DNA of 64,000 nt from UBA3102 sp964413055 (GCA_964413055.1 CAYPRB010000008.1:1-64000), one strand, 5' to 3'; shown: positions 35,005-44,526, counted from the first letter of the stretch. The notes: generated by a model from the letters alone, not told the origin. A program made the numbers and translations.

Positions 35005-36057
35005 TTGAAAAAACGTAAGACCAGACCGGTTTTTATCGGTAAAGTACAGGTAGGCGGTGACGCGCCGGTAAGCGTTCAATCTATGACTAATACCGATACC
35101 AGGGATTCTGCCTCTACCATAAAACAGATTAACAGGCTTGCTGATGAAGGATGTGAAATAGTTCGTCTTGCCGTACCTGACACTGAGGCAGCTGATGCCT
35201 TGCCGGTCATTGTCCGGAAGGTCAATATTCCCTTGGTTGCTGATATTCATTTTGACTACCGTTTGGCGCTGGAAGCGGTAAGAGCCGGCGTGGACGGACT
35301 CAGGATAAATCCGGGCAATATCGGCGGCAGGAAAAAGGTGGCGGTATTGGTGGAAGGGATGCGTGACCGGAATATTCCTGTTCGTATCGGAGTAAATGCC
35401 GGTTCCCTCGAGAAGGAACTATTGGAGAAATATGGCGGGGTAACTGCTGATGCCATGGTTGAAAGTGCTTTAAGGCACATTAATATGCTTGAAGAAATGA
35501 ATTATAACCAAATTAAGGTTTCTTTGAAGGCTTCTGATATTGCCATTATGCTTGGGGCTTACCGTAAACTAGCTAAAAAAGTGGATTATCCGTTTCACAT
35601 AGGAGTGACTGAAGCCGGTGCAGTGCGTTACGGCACCGTAAAATCATCAATTGGAATCGGCATACTGCTGAATGAGGGAATTGGTGACACCTTGCGGGTT
35701 TCACTAACCGGAGACCCCCTTGAAGAAATTAAGGTGGGCTATGATATACTTAAAGCTCTCGGAATTAGGCGCAGAGGAGTAGAGGTCATTTCCTGCCCTA
35801 CATGCGGGCGGACGCAAATAGACTTAGTCAAAATCGCCGGGGAAGTGGAGGAAAAACTGCAATATTTAAAAATACCCCTTCAGGTAGCCGTGATGGGCTG
35901 CATTGTTAACGGACCCGGAGAAGCGAGAGAAGCAGACTTTGGAATTGCCGGTGGCAAAGGAGCTGGTCTTATTTTTCGCAAAGGCGAAGTGATTCGCAAA
36001 GTCCCTGAAAATAAGCTTGTAGAAGAACTATTAAAAGAAATAGCAAAATATCATTAG
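35005..36057 (+). CDS. ispG: 4-hydroxy-3-methylbut-2-enyl diphosphate synthase (IspG)
   Basis: A 350-residue [4Fe-4S] enzyme of the MEP pathway. VSVQSMTNTDTRD (about 20-32), VADIHFDYRLAL (about 77-88), and the cluster cysteines in SCPTCGRTQ (about 262-270) and MGCIVNGPGEA (about 298-308) are visible. The start is placed at TTG 35005 because AAGGTGAT ends four bases upstream; an in-frame GTG at 34996 lies within that ribosome site. The ferredoxin at 29750 is a possible electron donor. Confidence 0.93.
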   Translation: MKKRKTRPVFIGKVQVGGDAPVSVQSMTNTDTRDSASTIKQINRLADEGCEIVRLAVPDTEAADALPVIVRKVNIPLVADIHFDYRLALEAVRAGVDGLRINPGNIGGRKKVAVLVEGMRDRNIPVRIGVNAGSLEKELLEKYGGVTADAMVESALRHINMLEEMNYNQIKVSLKASDIAIMLGAYRKLAKKVDYPFHIGVTEAGAVRYGTVKSSIGIGILLNEGIGDTLRVSLTGDPLEEIKVGYDILKALGIRRRGVEVISCPTCGRTQIDLVKIAGEVEEKLQYLKIPLQVAVMGCIVNGPGEAREADFGIAGGKGAGLIFRKGEVIRKVPENKLVEELLKEIAKYH

Positions 36058-36087
36058 TGATTTATAATTGCCTTTGGAGGGATGATC

Positions 36088-37800
36088 ATGCAAGCTACAG
36101 AATTATTGGCGCCTACCCTACGGGAGGATCCGGCCGAAGCCGATGTGGTAAGTCACAAACTTCTGTTGCGGGCAGGTTTTATCAGGAGGTCGGCGGCAGG
36201 GGTTTATACTCATATGCCTTTGGCCATGCGGGTTGTAAAAAAGATTAAGACCATCATAAGGGAAGAAATGGATCGCCAAGGCGGGCAGGAATTGTTGCTG
36301 CCTATTATTCAACCTGCTGAGCTTTGGCAGGAGTCGGGTCGTTGGGATGTATATGGCCCGGAACTTTTTCGCCTGAGAGACCGAAATAACCGTGATTTTG
36401 CATTGGGTCCCACGCATGAAGAAATTATTACCGCTCTTGTGCGCGGAGAAGTAAATTCATATAAACAACTTCCGTTGATGCTTTACCAGATCCAAAATAA
36501 ATACAGGGATGAACGAAGACCACGCTTTGGACTGATGCGCGGCAGGGAGTTTATTATGAAAGATTTGTATTCTTTTGATCGGGACGATCAGGGCTTAGAT
36601 ATCAGCTACATGAAAATGCATCAAGCCTATACTAATATATTCCGGCGCTGCGGGCTTCGGTTCCGGATAGTGGAAGCTGATTCCGGTGCCATTGGGGGGA
36701 GCGATACCCACGAGTTTATGGTTCTTGCTGATTCGGGTGAAGCAACAGTGCTTTATTGTGTAGAAACGGGTTGTAATTATGCCTCTAACGTGGAAAAAGC
36801 ATCACAAGTGCTCAAAACAGAGCAATTTGAAGAGGGATTAAAACCTCTGGCAGAAAAAGAAACCCCGGGCTGCCGGACTGTGGCGGAAGTTGCTGAATTT
36901 TTAGGAATCCCGCACCAGAAAATAATTAAAACTCTATTATATGAAAGCGAACAAGAAATAGTGGCCGCTCTCGTAAGGGGTGACCGGGAGGTTAATGAGG
37001 TTAAACTTTTAAATGCTCTGGGTGCTGTGCGTCTGGATTTGGCAGATTTGGATACAGTTCGTGGCGTTACCGGTGCATCTGCCGGTTTTGCCGGACCGGT
37101 CGGTTTAAAGCATGTAAAGATAATTGCCGACCTGGAAGTGACAGCAATGATAAATGCTGTTTCAGGCGCAAACCAGGACGGCGTTCATTTGATGAATATC
37201 AATCCCGGCCGTGATTTCGAGATCGATTATGCAACCGACATCAGGATGGTGCAGGCCGGAGAACCTTGTCCCCGTTGTGGTTCCAGGCTGGTTGAAGCCA
37301 AAGGCATAGAAGTGGGACAGATTTTTAAATTAGGAGATAAATACAGTAAAGTACTTAATGCTTACTATTTGGATGAAAACGGAAAAAGCAAACCTATCGT
37401 TATGGGATGTTACGGTATCGGAGTTACTAGAACCATGGCCGCAGCTATAGAACAAAACTACGACCGGGACGGGATCATCTGGCCTGTTTCTATAGCTCCC
37501 TTCCACGCAGTTATAATTCCTGTAAACATGAAAGACATGACGCAGGTTGATCTTGCGCAAGAGGTATATCAACGCCTGTCAGTTGCAGGTATGGAAATGG
37601 TTTTTGATAACCGGGCCGAGCGTGCCGGGGTAAAGTTTAAAGATGCTGATTTGATAGGTTACCCGTTACGCATCACTATCGGTTCAAAGGCCATAAACAA
37701 AAGGCAGGTTGAAGTGCGTATACGTAGAAACGGGGAAGTTACCATGGTTTCCATGGATAAACTGGAAAATACAATTAATGACCTGCTGGCAAATCTTTAA
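36088..37800 (+). CDS. proS: Prolyl-tRNA synthetase
   Basis: A 570-residue class II synthetase of the bacterial type, with an editing (INS) domain between motifs 2 and 3. TLREDPAEADVVSHKLLLRAGFIR is the N-terminus; motif 2 is near KYRDERRPRFGLMRGREFIMKD (about 135-156), the YbaK-like editing domain spans about 230-380, and motif 3 GVTRTMAAAIEQ lies near 445. The anticodon-binding domain ends the protein. Start ATG 36088 has GGAGGG at 7-base spacing; ATG 36082 overlaps it. No T-box leader is visible. Confidence 0.95.
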   Translation: MQATELLAPTLREDPAEADVVSHKLLLRAGFIRRSAAGVYTHMPLAMRVVKKIKTIIREEMDRQGGQELLLPIIQPAELWQESGRWDVYGPELFRLRDRNNRDFALGPTHEEIITALVRGEVNSYKQLPLMLYQIQNKYRDERRPRFGLMRGREFIMKDLYSFDRDDQGLDISYMKMHQAYTNIFRRCGLRFRIVEADSGAIGGSDTHEFMVLADSGEATVLYCVETGCNYASNVEKASQVLKTEQFEEGLKPLAEKETPGCRTVAEVAEFLGIPHQKIIKTLLYESEQEIVAALVRGDREVNEVKLLNALGAVRLDLADLDTVRGVTGASAGFAGPVGLKHVKIIADLEVTAMINAVSGANQDGVHLMNINPGRDFEIDYATDIRMVQAGEPCPRCGSRLVEAKGIEVGQIFKLGDKYSKVLNAYYLDENGKSKPIVMGCYGIGVTRTMAAAIEQNYDRDGIIWPVSIAPFHAVIIPVNMKDMTQVDLAQEVYQRLSVAGMEMVFDNRAERAGVKFKDADLIGYPLRITIGSKAINKRQVEVRIRRNGEVTMVSMDKLENTINDLLANL

Positions 37801-37845
37801 CTAACCTCTTTTGTTTCGAAACTAAAATTAAAAGAGGGGATAAAA

Positions 37846-38997
37846 ATCGGGAGTCTTAAAAAAGTACTTATTTTATCTGTATCTGTTGGTGCGGGGCATA
37901 TGCGTAGCGCGCATGCGCTTAAAAAAACCGTTACGGAGCTTTACCCGCAGTCAGAAGTAGTAATATTAGATACTTTCCGCTACGCCAATCCCTTATTAGA
38001 GAAAATTGTAATCGGTACTTATATGGAGATGCTCAAGATAAGCCCGGTAATCCATGGCTATCTTTATCATCGGGCTGAACGCGACCAACCCTTCGCAAGC
38101 AGGGGTAAAACGGAGTTTAACCGGATTTTAAATCTCATAGCGGCACCCAAACTGGAAAATTTTATAAAATATTTTCAACCTGAGATTATTGTTTGCACTC
38201 ATCCCTTTCCTTTAGGTATTATATCAAACTTAAAAAAGAAAGGGGTTTTCCGGGGAATTGCTTTTGCCGTAATAACAGATTATACGGTACATTATTTTTG
38301 GGTATTTCCTGGAATTGATTGCTTTTTGATTGGTTCTGAGATTTTAATTTCTGAATGTAAAGAGTTGGGTATTGAACCGAAAAAGGTATGTCCGACCGGG
38401 ATACCGATAGATCCTGAGTTTAATAAGAGGTATGACCAGAGACGGCTAAAGGAACAAATGGGTTTTAACCCTATGCTTCCGGTAATACTGATTATAGGCG
38501 GTGGTTTAGGAATGGGTCCTCTGGAATTAGTAGTAAAAGTACTGGGAGAGGGCAGCCATAACCGCCAGTTGCTGGTCGTAACGGGTACTAATAAAGCACT
38601 ACAGGAAAAATTGAGCGAGATAACCCATGGTTTTAGTTGTCAGGTAAAAGTATTTGGGTATGTAAATAATATGCATCAGTTGATGGCGTTATCCGACCTG
38701 ATGATTGGCAAGGCTGGGGGGTTGACTTGCGCCGAGGCTATGGCTTCAGGGTTACCGTTATTCATTGTTGATCCTCTGCCGGGTCAGGAAGAAAAAAATG
38801 CGAAATTTATGGTGTCAATGGGTACAGGTGTCAGAATCCGGGAAAAAGACCTGGCTGATACAGTTAAAAACTATTTAAAGAATCAAAAGATGCTGAAAAA
38901 AATAGCTGAAACAGCTATAGCCCGGGGCAAACCAAACGCGGCCTATGATGCGGTTAAAATTATGGCAGAAGCTGTTTCAAAGGGTAATCATGGTTAA
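37846..38997 (+). CDS. MGDG-synthase/UgtP-type glycosyltransferase with apparent ATC start codon
   Basis: A GT28-type glycosyltransferase that would add a sugar to diacylglycerol. The N-terminal domain begins KKVLILSVSVGAGHMRSAHAL, the MGDG-synthase signature, and the C-terminal domain has IIGGGLGMG (about 213), DLMIGKAGGLTCAEAMASGLP (about 286-306) and a nucleotide-sugar site. The frame is open from the proS stop, but it contains no ATG, GTG or TTG before the ATG at 37900, which lies after the signature motif. An AGAGGGGA ribosome site stands 5-6 bases before ATC at 37846, giving 383 residues. Either initiation occurs at ATC (or another near-cognate codon) or a G was miscalled as C. Confidence 0.75.
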   Translation: MGSLKKVLILSVSVGAGHMRSAHALKKTVTELYPQSEVVILDTFRYANPLLEKIVIGTYMEMLKISPVIHGYLYHRAERDQPFASRGKTEFNRILNLIAAPKLENFIKYFQPEIIVCTHPFPLGIISNLKKKGVFRGIAFAVITDYTVHYFWVFPGIDCFLIGSEILISECKELGIEPKKVCPTGIPIDPEFNKRYDQRRLKEQMGFNPMLPVILIIGGGLGMGPLELVVKVLGEGSHNRQLLVVTGTNKALQEKLSEITHGFSCQVKVFGYVNNMHQLMALSDLMIGKAGGLTCAEAMASGLPLFIVDPLPGQEEKNAKFMVSMGTGVRIREKDLADTVKNYLKNQKMLKKIAETAIARGKPNAAYDAVKIMAEAVSKGNHG

Positions 38998-39021
38998 ATT
39001 AAAACAGGTGTTTTTTGCGCC

Positions 39022-39050
39022 TTGTCAAGAATTGTCTTGTGTGATATACT
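39022..39050 (+). promoter_or_regulatory. Vegetative promoter of the rimP-nusA operon
   Basis: TTGTCA (39022-39027), 17 bases, TATACT (39045-39050): a strong sigma-A match. It gives a leader of about 105 bases in front of rimP. Confidence 0.7.
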
Positions 39051-39091
39051 AGTTCTGGTTTGCAGGCACGAGGCGGCTTTTGTTTTTTAAG

Positions 39092-39113
39092 GAGTGGGTG
39101 AATCCCACTCTTT
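39092..39113 (+). promoter_or_regulatory. Leader stem-loop upstream of rimP
   Basis: GAGTGGG (39092-39098) and CCCACTC (39104-39110) form a perfect 7-bp stem with a 5-base loop, followed by TTTC. Similar hairpins precede rimP in other Firmicutes; it may act as an attenuator that NusA or another factor controls, but the T-run is short. Confidence 0.5.
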
Positions 39114-39160
39114 CGTATTATCATACATATTAAATCAGTATTAATAGTGAGGGGGTTCCT

Positions 39161-39622
39161 GTGGCTAAACCAAAAATATCAAGAATTGTTGAAGAAATTG
39201 CCTTGCCGGTCATTCAGGAAGCAGGCTTGGAATTGGTAGAGGTAGAGTTCGTAAAAGAAGGTGGTCGCCGGTACCTCCGAATTTTCATAGATAAACCCGG
39301 TGGTGTCGGGCTTGAGGATTGCCGGAAAATATCAGCAGCAATTAATCCACTATTGGACGAAAAGGACCCGATACCATATGCTTATACCCTTGAAGTATCA
39401 TCACCCGGTGTGCAAAGACTTTTAAAAAAGCCGGCTGATTATGTTCGTTTTGCGGGAAGATTGGTAAAAGTAACTACTTTTGCACCATTTAACGGACAAA
39501 AAAAGTTTGTCGGGCGCATTGTTGGTATGCGAGGAGATGACGTACTTTTGGAAATAGACGGAATGGAATATTCCATTCCTTTAATACGTATTTCATCAGC
39601 GCGGCTGGAAGTGGAATTTTAA
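39161..39622 (+). CDS. rimP: Ribosome maturation factor RimP
   Basis: A 153-residue 30S maturation factor. VEEIALPVIQEAGLELVEVEFVKEGGRRYLRIFID (about 8-42), the SPGVQRLLKKPADYVRF segment (about 87-103) and the SH3-like C-terminal domain are typical. The start is GTG 39161 behind GAGGGGG. It opens the rimP-nusA-rnpM-ylxQ-infB operon. Confidence 0.95.
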   Translation: MAKPKISRIVEEIALPVIQEAGLELVEVEFVKEGGRRYLRIFIDKPGGVGLEDCRKISAAINPLLDEKDPIPYAYTLEVSSPGVQRLLKKPADYVRFAGRLVKVTTFAPFNGQKKFVGRIVGMRGDDVLLEIDGMEYSIPLIRISSARLEVEF

Positions 39623-39641
39623 TTTTGGGGGAGGAAGGAGT

Positions 39642-40724
39642 ATGAATATCGAGTTTTTAGATGCCCTGAAGGATTTAGAGAAGGAAAAGGGCATTGCCGT
39701 CAATGTTTTAATAGAAGCTATAGAAGCGGCATTACTTTCCGCCTATAAGCGAAATTTCGGGTCCCTTCAGAATGCACGGGTTCACATAGATCGTGACACA
39801 GGAGATTTCAAGGTTTATACCCAGCGGATAGTTGTGGAAAACGTGGAAGATCCGCGTCAAGAAGCCACCATTGAGGAGGCGCGGAAAATAGATCCGGTAT
39901 TTAACGTGGGTGATGTTGTTGAAACCGAGGTAACTCCCAGAGATTTCGGTCGTATAGCAGCCCAGACGGCAAAACAGGTAGTGGTGCAGCGTATCCGGGA
40001 GGCGGAGAGGAATATTATTTTTGATGAGTTTTCTGAAAGAGAAGGTGATGTTGTCACCGGAGTAATTCAGAGAATCGAACAGAAGAATGTTTTTATAGAA
40101 CTAGGAAAAACTGAAGCCGTTTTAACACCATCAGAACAAATGTCCGGCGAGGCCTACAGGCAGGGAGAAAGAATAAAAACTTATATTACCGAAGTTAGAA
40201 AGACGACCAAAGGCCCCCAAATTCTGGTATCGCGTACTCATCCCGGTTTGTTAAAGCGGCTTTTCGAAATGGAAGTTCCGGAATTGCACGAGGGAATTAT
40301 AGAATTAAAAGGAATTGCCAGGGAGGCAGGTGCCCGTTCAAAAATAGCTGTTTATTCTAAAGATGAGCAGGTTGACCCGGTGGGTGCCTGTGTAGGACCC
40401 AAAGGTATGAGAGTGCAAAATATTGTTACTGAACTAAATGGAGAAAAAATAGATATTATAAAGTGGAATTCCGATTCGTCAAAATTTGTGGCCAGTTCTT
40501 TAAGTCCGGCCAGAGTGGTGGCGGTAGAAATATGGGAGGAAGAAAAGGTTGCCCGGGTTATTGTTCCCGACTACCAGCTTTCTCTTGCAATCGGAAAAGA
40601 GGGGCAAAATGCGCGTTTGGCGGCAAAATTAACTGGATGGAAGATCGACATAAAGAGCGTGTCACAAATGAAAGAAATTTACCCCGATGAATATAGTGAG
40701 ATTTTTGAAGAAAATGATTACTAA
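39642..40724 (+). CDS. nusA: Transcription termination/antitermination protein NusA
   Basis: A 360-residue NusA with the N-terminal RNA polymerase-binding domain (about 1-130), S1 domain (about 135-200, GVIQRIEQKNVFIEL), and two KH domains (about 200-345, with VGACVGPKGMRVQNIVTELNGEKIDII and LAIGKEGQNARLAAKLTGWKIDI). It lacks the C-terminal acidic repeats of E. coli NusA, as in other Firmicutes. It follows rimP by 19 bases with a GGGGGAGGAAGGAG ribosome site. Confidence 0.96.
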   Translation: MNIEFLDALKDLEKEKGIAVNVLIEAIEAALLSAYKRNFGSLQNARVHIDRDTGDFKVYTQRIVVENVEDPRQEATIEEARKIDPVFNVGDVVETEVTPRDFGRIAAQTAKQVVVQRIREAERNIIFDEFSEREGDVVTGVIQRIEQKNVFIELGKTEAVLTPSEQMSGEAYRQGERIKTYITEVRKTTKGPQILVSRTHPGLLKRLFEMEVPELHEGIIELKGIAREAGARSKIAVYSKDEQVDPVGACVGPKGMRVQNIVTELNGEKIDIIKWNSDSSKFVASSLSPARVVAVEIWEEEKVARVIVPDYQLSLAIGKEGQNARLAAKLTGWKIDIKSVSQMKEIYPDEYSEIFEENDY

Positions 40725-40742
40725 TGATAGGGGGTAAAGTAT

Positions 40743-41006
40743 ATGCCTAAAAAGAAAAAAATACCCCATAGAATGTGTGTCGGTTGCCGGCAGATGAAGC
40801 CTAAAAAAGAATTGTTGCGAGTTGTGCGTACGCCTGATGAAAAAATTGAGTTGGACCCAACCGGTAAACGCTCCGGGCGGGGAGCATACATTTGCCCTGA
40901 TATTGAATGCCTGAACAACGCTTTGAGGGGAAAACGTTTGGATAAAGCCCTGCAGCGTACTTTATCCCCCGAAATAATAGATAATTTAAAAAAAGAGTTG
41001 GAGTAA
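40743..41006 (+). CDS. rnpM: YlxR family RNA-binding protein RnpM
   Basis: An 87-residue member of the YlxR (DUF448) family, a small RNA-binding protein that in Bacillus modulates RNase P. PHRMCVGCRQMKPKKELLRVVR (about 9-30), the GRGAYICPD motif (about 44-52) and GKRLDKALQR are present, with cysteines in CVGC. It lies between nusA and ylxQ as in most Firmicutes. Confidence 0.92.
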   Translation: MPKKKKIPHRMCVGCRQMKPKKELLRVVRTPDEKIELDPTGKRSGRGAYICPDIECLNNALRGKRLDKALQRTLSPEIIDNLKKELE

Positions 41007-41011
41007 TAATA

Positions 41012-41323
41012 ATGATCTACAGGATGATTGGTTTTGGTCAACGTGCAGGTAAGTTGGAATCGGGTAACCTGGCAGTTAAAGATGCTTTGATGAAGAAAAA
41101 AGCAAAGCTTTTAATAATTGCTGAAGACGCACCGGTACGGTTACGGCATGAGTTTACTAAAATAGCTGAGACAAAAAATGTTCCTGCGTTGGTTTATGGT
41201 TCAAAAGAAGAATTGGGAAGGCTTATCGGAAAATCACCCCGTTCTGTGTTTGCTCTAACGGAAGATTGCATGGCAAGGGGGATTCTTGGAACCTTGGAAA
41301 GGGGAGAGGCCAAACGTACGTAA
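41012..41323 (+). CDS. ylxQ: L7Ae-family ribosomal/kink-turn protein YlxQ
   Basis: A 103-residue L7Ae/L30e-fold protein expected to bind kink-turn RNA. MIGFGQRAGKLESGNLAV (about 4-21), KKAKLLIIAEDAP (about 30-42) and VPALVYGSKEELGRLIGKS (about 58-76) match the family. It starts 5 bases after rnpM; the exact RNA partner is not known. Confidence 0.9.
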   Translation: MIYRMIGFGQRAGKLESGNLAVKDALMKKKAKLLIIAEDAPVRLRHEFTKIAETKNVPALVYGSKEELGRLIGKSPRSVFALTEDCMARGILGTLERGEAKRT

Positions 41324-41346
41324 GCTAATAATGTGGAGGTGGTTTT

Positions 41347-44136
41347 ATGGTTAAAAGACGCATACATGAAATTTCCAAAGAAATTAAAATAGAAAGCAAA
41401 GAAATTATTAAAAAATTGAATCGCATGGGAATTAATGTTAAATCTCACATGAGTACTTTGGAAGACAATGAGGTTGAACGTTTGTTGGAGTATTTAAAGA
41501 ATGAACCGGCGGAAGATAGTAATAAATATATTGAAAGAAAAAGGCAGATAACTTCACCGGAATCTGATGTGTCAGAGAAATACAGTACGTTTAAAACAGA
41601 ACGTAAAAAAGAACGGCAGGAAAAAAAAGCTGACCGGGGACCCGGTTTAGTTGACCGGGTGCCGTCCCGTCCACCGGACCGGAGATTTCAAGAAAAACAA
41701 CGGTTTCAAGAAAAGCCGGGAAAGGCCCTGGGACATTCAGAAAGTCATCAGAGTGTGAGACCGAAGAAAGTTGAAAGAGCTAAAGACCGTGGACAGCAGG
41801 GAAAAAAGCAGGAGTACTCTAAAAAAGAAAGCCGGCAGGATGGAATTGCCCAACAAAACCGGGTGTATCAGAAGCAGGTGCAACCTGAACGGCAGGCCAA
41901 TGAGCAGCACAAAAGTCAAGTGCAAGAACAGCGCCCGTCAAAAGGCCAAACTAAGCATGCTTTGGGCCAGCCGGTTCATGGTGCCGGGAAACTACAGCGT
42001 CGCGTAGAGCAGGAGCCGGGAACCGGCAGGTCTGTTGAACCGGGAGAACGCGGTACCCGCTCCGTTGTTGCAAAACACATTGACCGTACGGGTCCGGGCA
42101 AAGCCGGACAGGCTGCCGGGCCCAGGATGGAATCTGCAAATGCAAACCTGCGACCCCAGTCAAGTTTTAGTGAAAAGGGACGTCCCGGCGGAGACAAAAG
42201 TAAAAGTATTAATAAATCTAAATTAAAGCAGGGACAAAAATCGCCTAAAGAACGTACTGACCGGCGAAATATTGCTGCCAGGAAAGGTGAAAATAAAACG
42301 CTTTCAAAAGTTGGTCCTGCTTCTCACAAAAAAGGTGCGGCAAAATCTCATAAGCATGCGATCAAACCACCGGTGGACAAAAAACCGGTCGTGCTTGGTG
42401 AATCAATAACCGTACAGGAATTGGCTCTTAAGATGTACCGGCGGCCGGCCGAACTAATAAAAAAGTTGATGCAGCTTGGAATCATGACAACTATTAACCA
42501 GGATATTGATAACGATATCGCTGCTATTTTAGCCGAGGAATACGGATATGAAGTAGAAATAAAATTGCCGGTTGATATGGAAAAGGTACTGATGCAGGAA
42601 CCGGAAGATGACCCTGGCCTGCTTCAAGCAAGGCCCTGTATGGTTACAGTTATGGGTCACGTGGATCACGGAAAAACCTCTTTATTGGATGCCATTCGTG
42701 AAACTAATGTAACTGCTACTGAAACGGGAGGAATTACCCAGCGCATCGGAGCATATCAGGTTGAACATAATGATAGAAAAATAACTTTTATAGATACTCC
42801 CGGCCACGAAGCTTTTACGGCTATGCGCGCACGCGGTGCACAAGTTACCGATATTGCAATTCTCGTTGTAGCTGCAGATGACGGTGTGATGCCTCAAACC
42901 GTAGAAGCTTTAAATCACGCTAAAGAAGCAGGGATTCCTATTATCGTTGCTATCAATAAAGTAGACAAGGCCGGGGCAAATCCTACCCGGGTCAAACAAG
43001 AACTTACGGAATACGGATTGGTAGATGAAGAGTGGGGCGGGGATACTATTTGTGTCAATGTGTCCGCACTTAAAAAAGAAGGACTGGACGACCTTCTGGA
43101 AATGATTCTGCTTGTTGCCGAGATCAGTGAATTAAAAGCGAATCCTAATCGTGCCGCCAGAGGGACGGTTATAGAATCAGAACTTGATAAGGGACGCGGT
43201 CCTGTTGCCACTGTTTTAGTTCAAAACGGGACGCTTAATATAGGTGATGTACTCATTGCCGGTTCGGCATTCGGGCGGGTAAGGGCTATGATTGATTATA
43301 ATGGTCACCGGGTTAAAAAAGCCTTGCCGTCGACTCCAGTTGAAGTGTTGGGATTTTCAGAAGTGCCTTCGGCCGGAGATGTATTCGTGGTGGTTGAAGA
43401 TGAAAAGTTGGCCAGAAGCATAGTATCCCGCAGACAAACACGGAAGCGTGAAGAGGAACTTAAATCGTCAACCCGGGTTTCTCTTGATGACCTGTTTAAG
43501 CGCATTCAGGAAGGAAATATAAAAGAGTTGGGTATTATTATTAAGGCAGACGTGCAAGGTTCGGTTGAGGCCCTGCGCCAGACGTTGGAAAGGTTAAGCA
43601 CCGAAGAGGTTAAAGTGAACATTATTCACTGTGGGGTTGGGGCTGTTACTGAAACTGATATCATGCTGGCATCTGCATCTAATGCCATCATTATCGGTTT
43701 TAATGTACGTCCGGATGTAAATGCCAGGAAGGCCGCTGAAAATGAAAAAGTGGATGTGCGACTTTACCGGGTAATTTACGATGCTATCGAAGATGTTAAA
43801 GCAGCTATGGGTGGTCTTTTGGAACCGGAATATCGTGAAATAATGCTTGGCCGGGCAGAGATACGTAAAATATTCAAGTCCTCTAAAATCGGAACTATAG
43901 CGGGTTGTTACGTCCTGGAAGGTAAGATAGAAAGGGATGCCGGTGTAAGATTAGTTCGTGACGGCATAGTGACTCATGAAGGAAAGCTTGACTCTTTGAA
44001 GCGTTTTAAAGACGATGCCAAGGAAGTGGTGCAGGGATATGAATGCGGTGTCACACTGGAAAAATTCAATGATGTTCAAGAAAATGACATTATAGAAGCA
44101 TTTACTTTTGAGGAAGTAGAGCGCAAATTATCCTGA
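41347..44136 (+). CDS. infB: Translation initiation factor IF-2
   Basis: A 929-residue IF-2. An N-terminal IF2_N helix domain (about 1-50) is followed by a roughly 290-residue Lys/Arg/Gln/Pro/Gly-rich linker (about 55-345) of low complexity. A second IF2_N domain (about 353-410) precedes the G domain with GHVDHGKTSLLDAI (about 437-450), DTPGHEAFTAMRARGAQ (about 481-497) and NKVDKAGA (about 537-544), then domains II to IV. The linker is long and very basic. GGAGGTGG precedes the ATG. Confidence 0.96.
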   Translation: MVKRRIHEISKEIKIESKEIIKKLNRMGINVKSHMSTLEDNEVERLLEYLKNEPAEDSNKYIERKRQITSPESDVSEKYSTFKTERKKERQEKKADRGPGLVDRVPSRPPDRRFQEKQRFQEKPGKALGHSESHQSVRPKKVERAKDRGQQGKKQEYSKKESRQDGIAQQNRVYQKQVQPERQANEQHKSQVQEQRPSKGQTKHALGQPVHGAGKLQRRVEQEPGTGRSVEPGERGTRSVVAKHIDRTGPGKAGQAAGPRMESANANLRPQSSFSEKGRPGGDKSKSINKSKLKQGQKSPKERTDRRNIAARKGENKTLSKVGPASHKKGAAKSHKHAIKPPVDKKPVVLGESITVQELALKMYRRPAELIKKLMQLGIMTTINQDIDNDIAAILAEEYGYEVEIKLPVDMEKVLMQEPEDDPGLLQARPCMVTVMGHVDHGKTSLLDAIRETNVTATETGGITQRIGAYQVEHNDRKITFIDTPGHEAFTAMRARGAQVTDIAILVVAADDGVMPQTVEALNHAKEAGIPIIVAINKVDKAGANPTRVKQELTEYGLVDEEWGGDTICVNVSALKKEGLDDLLEMILLVAEISELKANPNRAARGTVIESELDKGRGPVATVLVQNGTLNIGDVLIAGSAFGRVRAMIDYNGHRVKKALPSTPVEVLGFSEVPSAGDVFVVVEDEKLARSIVSRRQTRKREEELKSSTRVSLDDLFKRIQEGNIKELGIIIKADVQGSVEALRQTLERLSTEEVKVNIIHCGVGAVTETDIMLASASNAIIIGFNVRPDVNARKAAENEKVDVRLYRVIYDAIEDVKAAMGGLLEPEYREIMLGRAEIRKIFKSSKIGTIAGCYVLEGKIERDAGVRLVRDGIVTHEGKLDSLKRFKDDAKEVVQGYECGVTLEKFNDVQENDIIEAFTFEEVERKLS

Positions 44137-44172
44137 TTAGGAATTAAGAAGTTGATAAGGTGGTGTCCTGTG

Positions 44173-44526
44173 ATGTCCTTCCGCCCTGAACGTTTGGCAG
44201 AAACAATAAAAAAAGAAGTATCCGATATGTTAAGAGAACAAATTAAAGACCCCAGAATAGGTTTTGTTACCATAACTAATGTGGAGGTTTCCAAAGACCT
44301 TCGCTATGCCAACATCTTTGCCAGTGTTTTAGGAGAATCTGCCGAGCAAAAAGCCACTATGGAAGCATTGCATAATGCTCAGGGATTCATAAGGGGAGAA
44401 TTAGGCAGGAGAATACGGCTTCGTTATACACCGGAAATAAATTTTAAGCTTGACCATTCAATAAGCCGCGGTTCAAAATTGTTGGCACTGATGAAAGAGG
44501 TAAAGGAAGGCGGTCAAGATGGCTAG
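44173..44526 (+). CDS. rbfA: Ribosome-binding factor A
   Basis: A 117-residue KH-fold 30S maturation factor. RPERLAETIKKEVSDMLREQIKDPRIGFVTITNVEVS region (residues 4-40), LRYANIFASVLG and LGRRIRLRYTPEINFKLDHSISRG are diagnostic. Starts at GTG 44170 or ATG 44173; AAGGTGG upstream suits either, whereas a TTG at 44152 lies before that site. It overlaps the next gene by 8 bases. Confidence 0.94.
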   Translation: MSFRPERLAETIKKEVSDMLREQIKDPRIGFVTITNVEVSKDLRYANIFASVLGESAEQKATMEALHNAQGFIRGELGRRIRLRYTPEINFKLDHSISRGSKLLALMKEVKEGGQDG

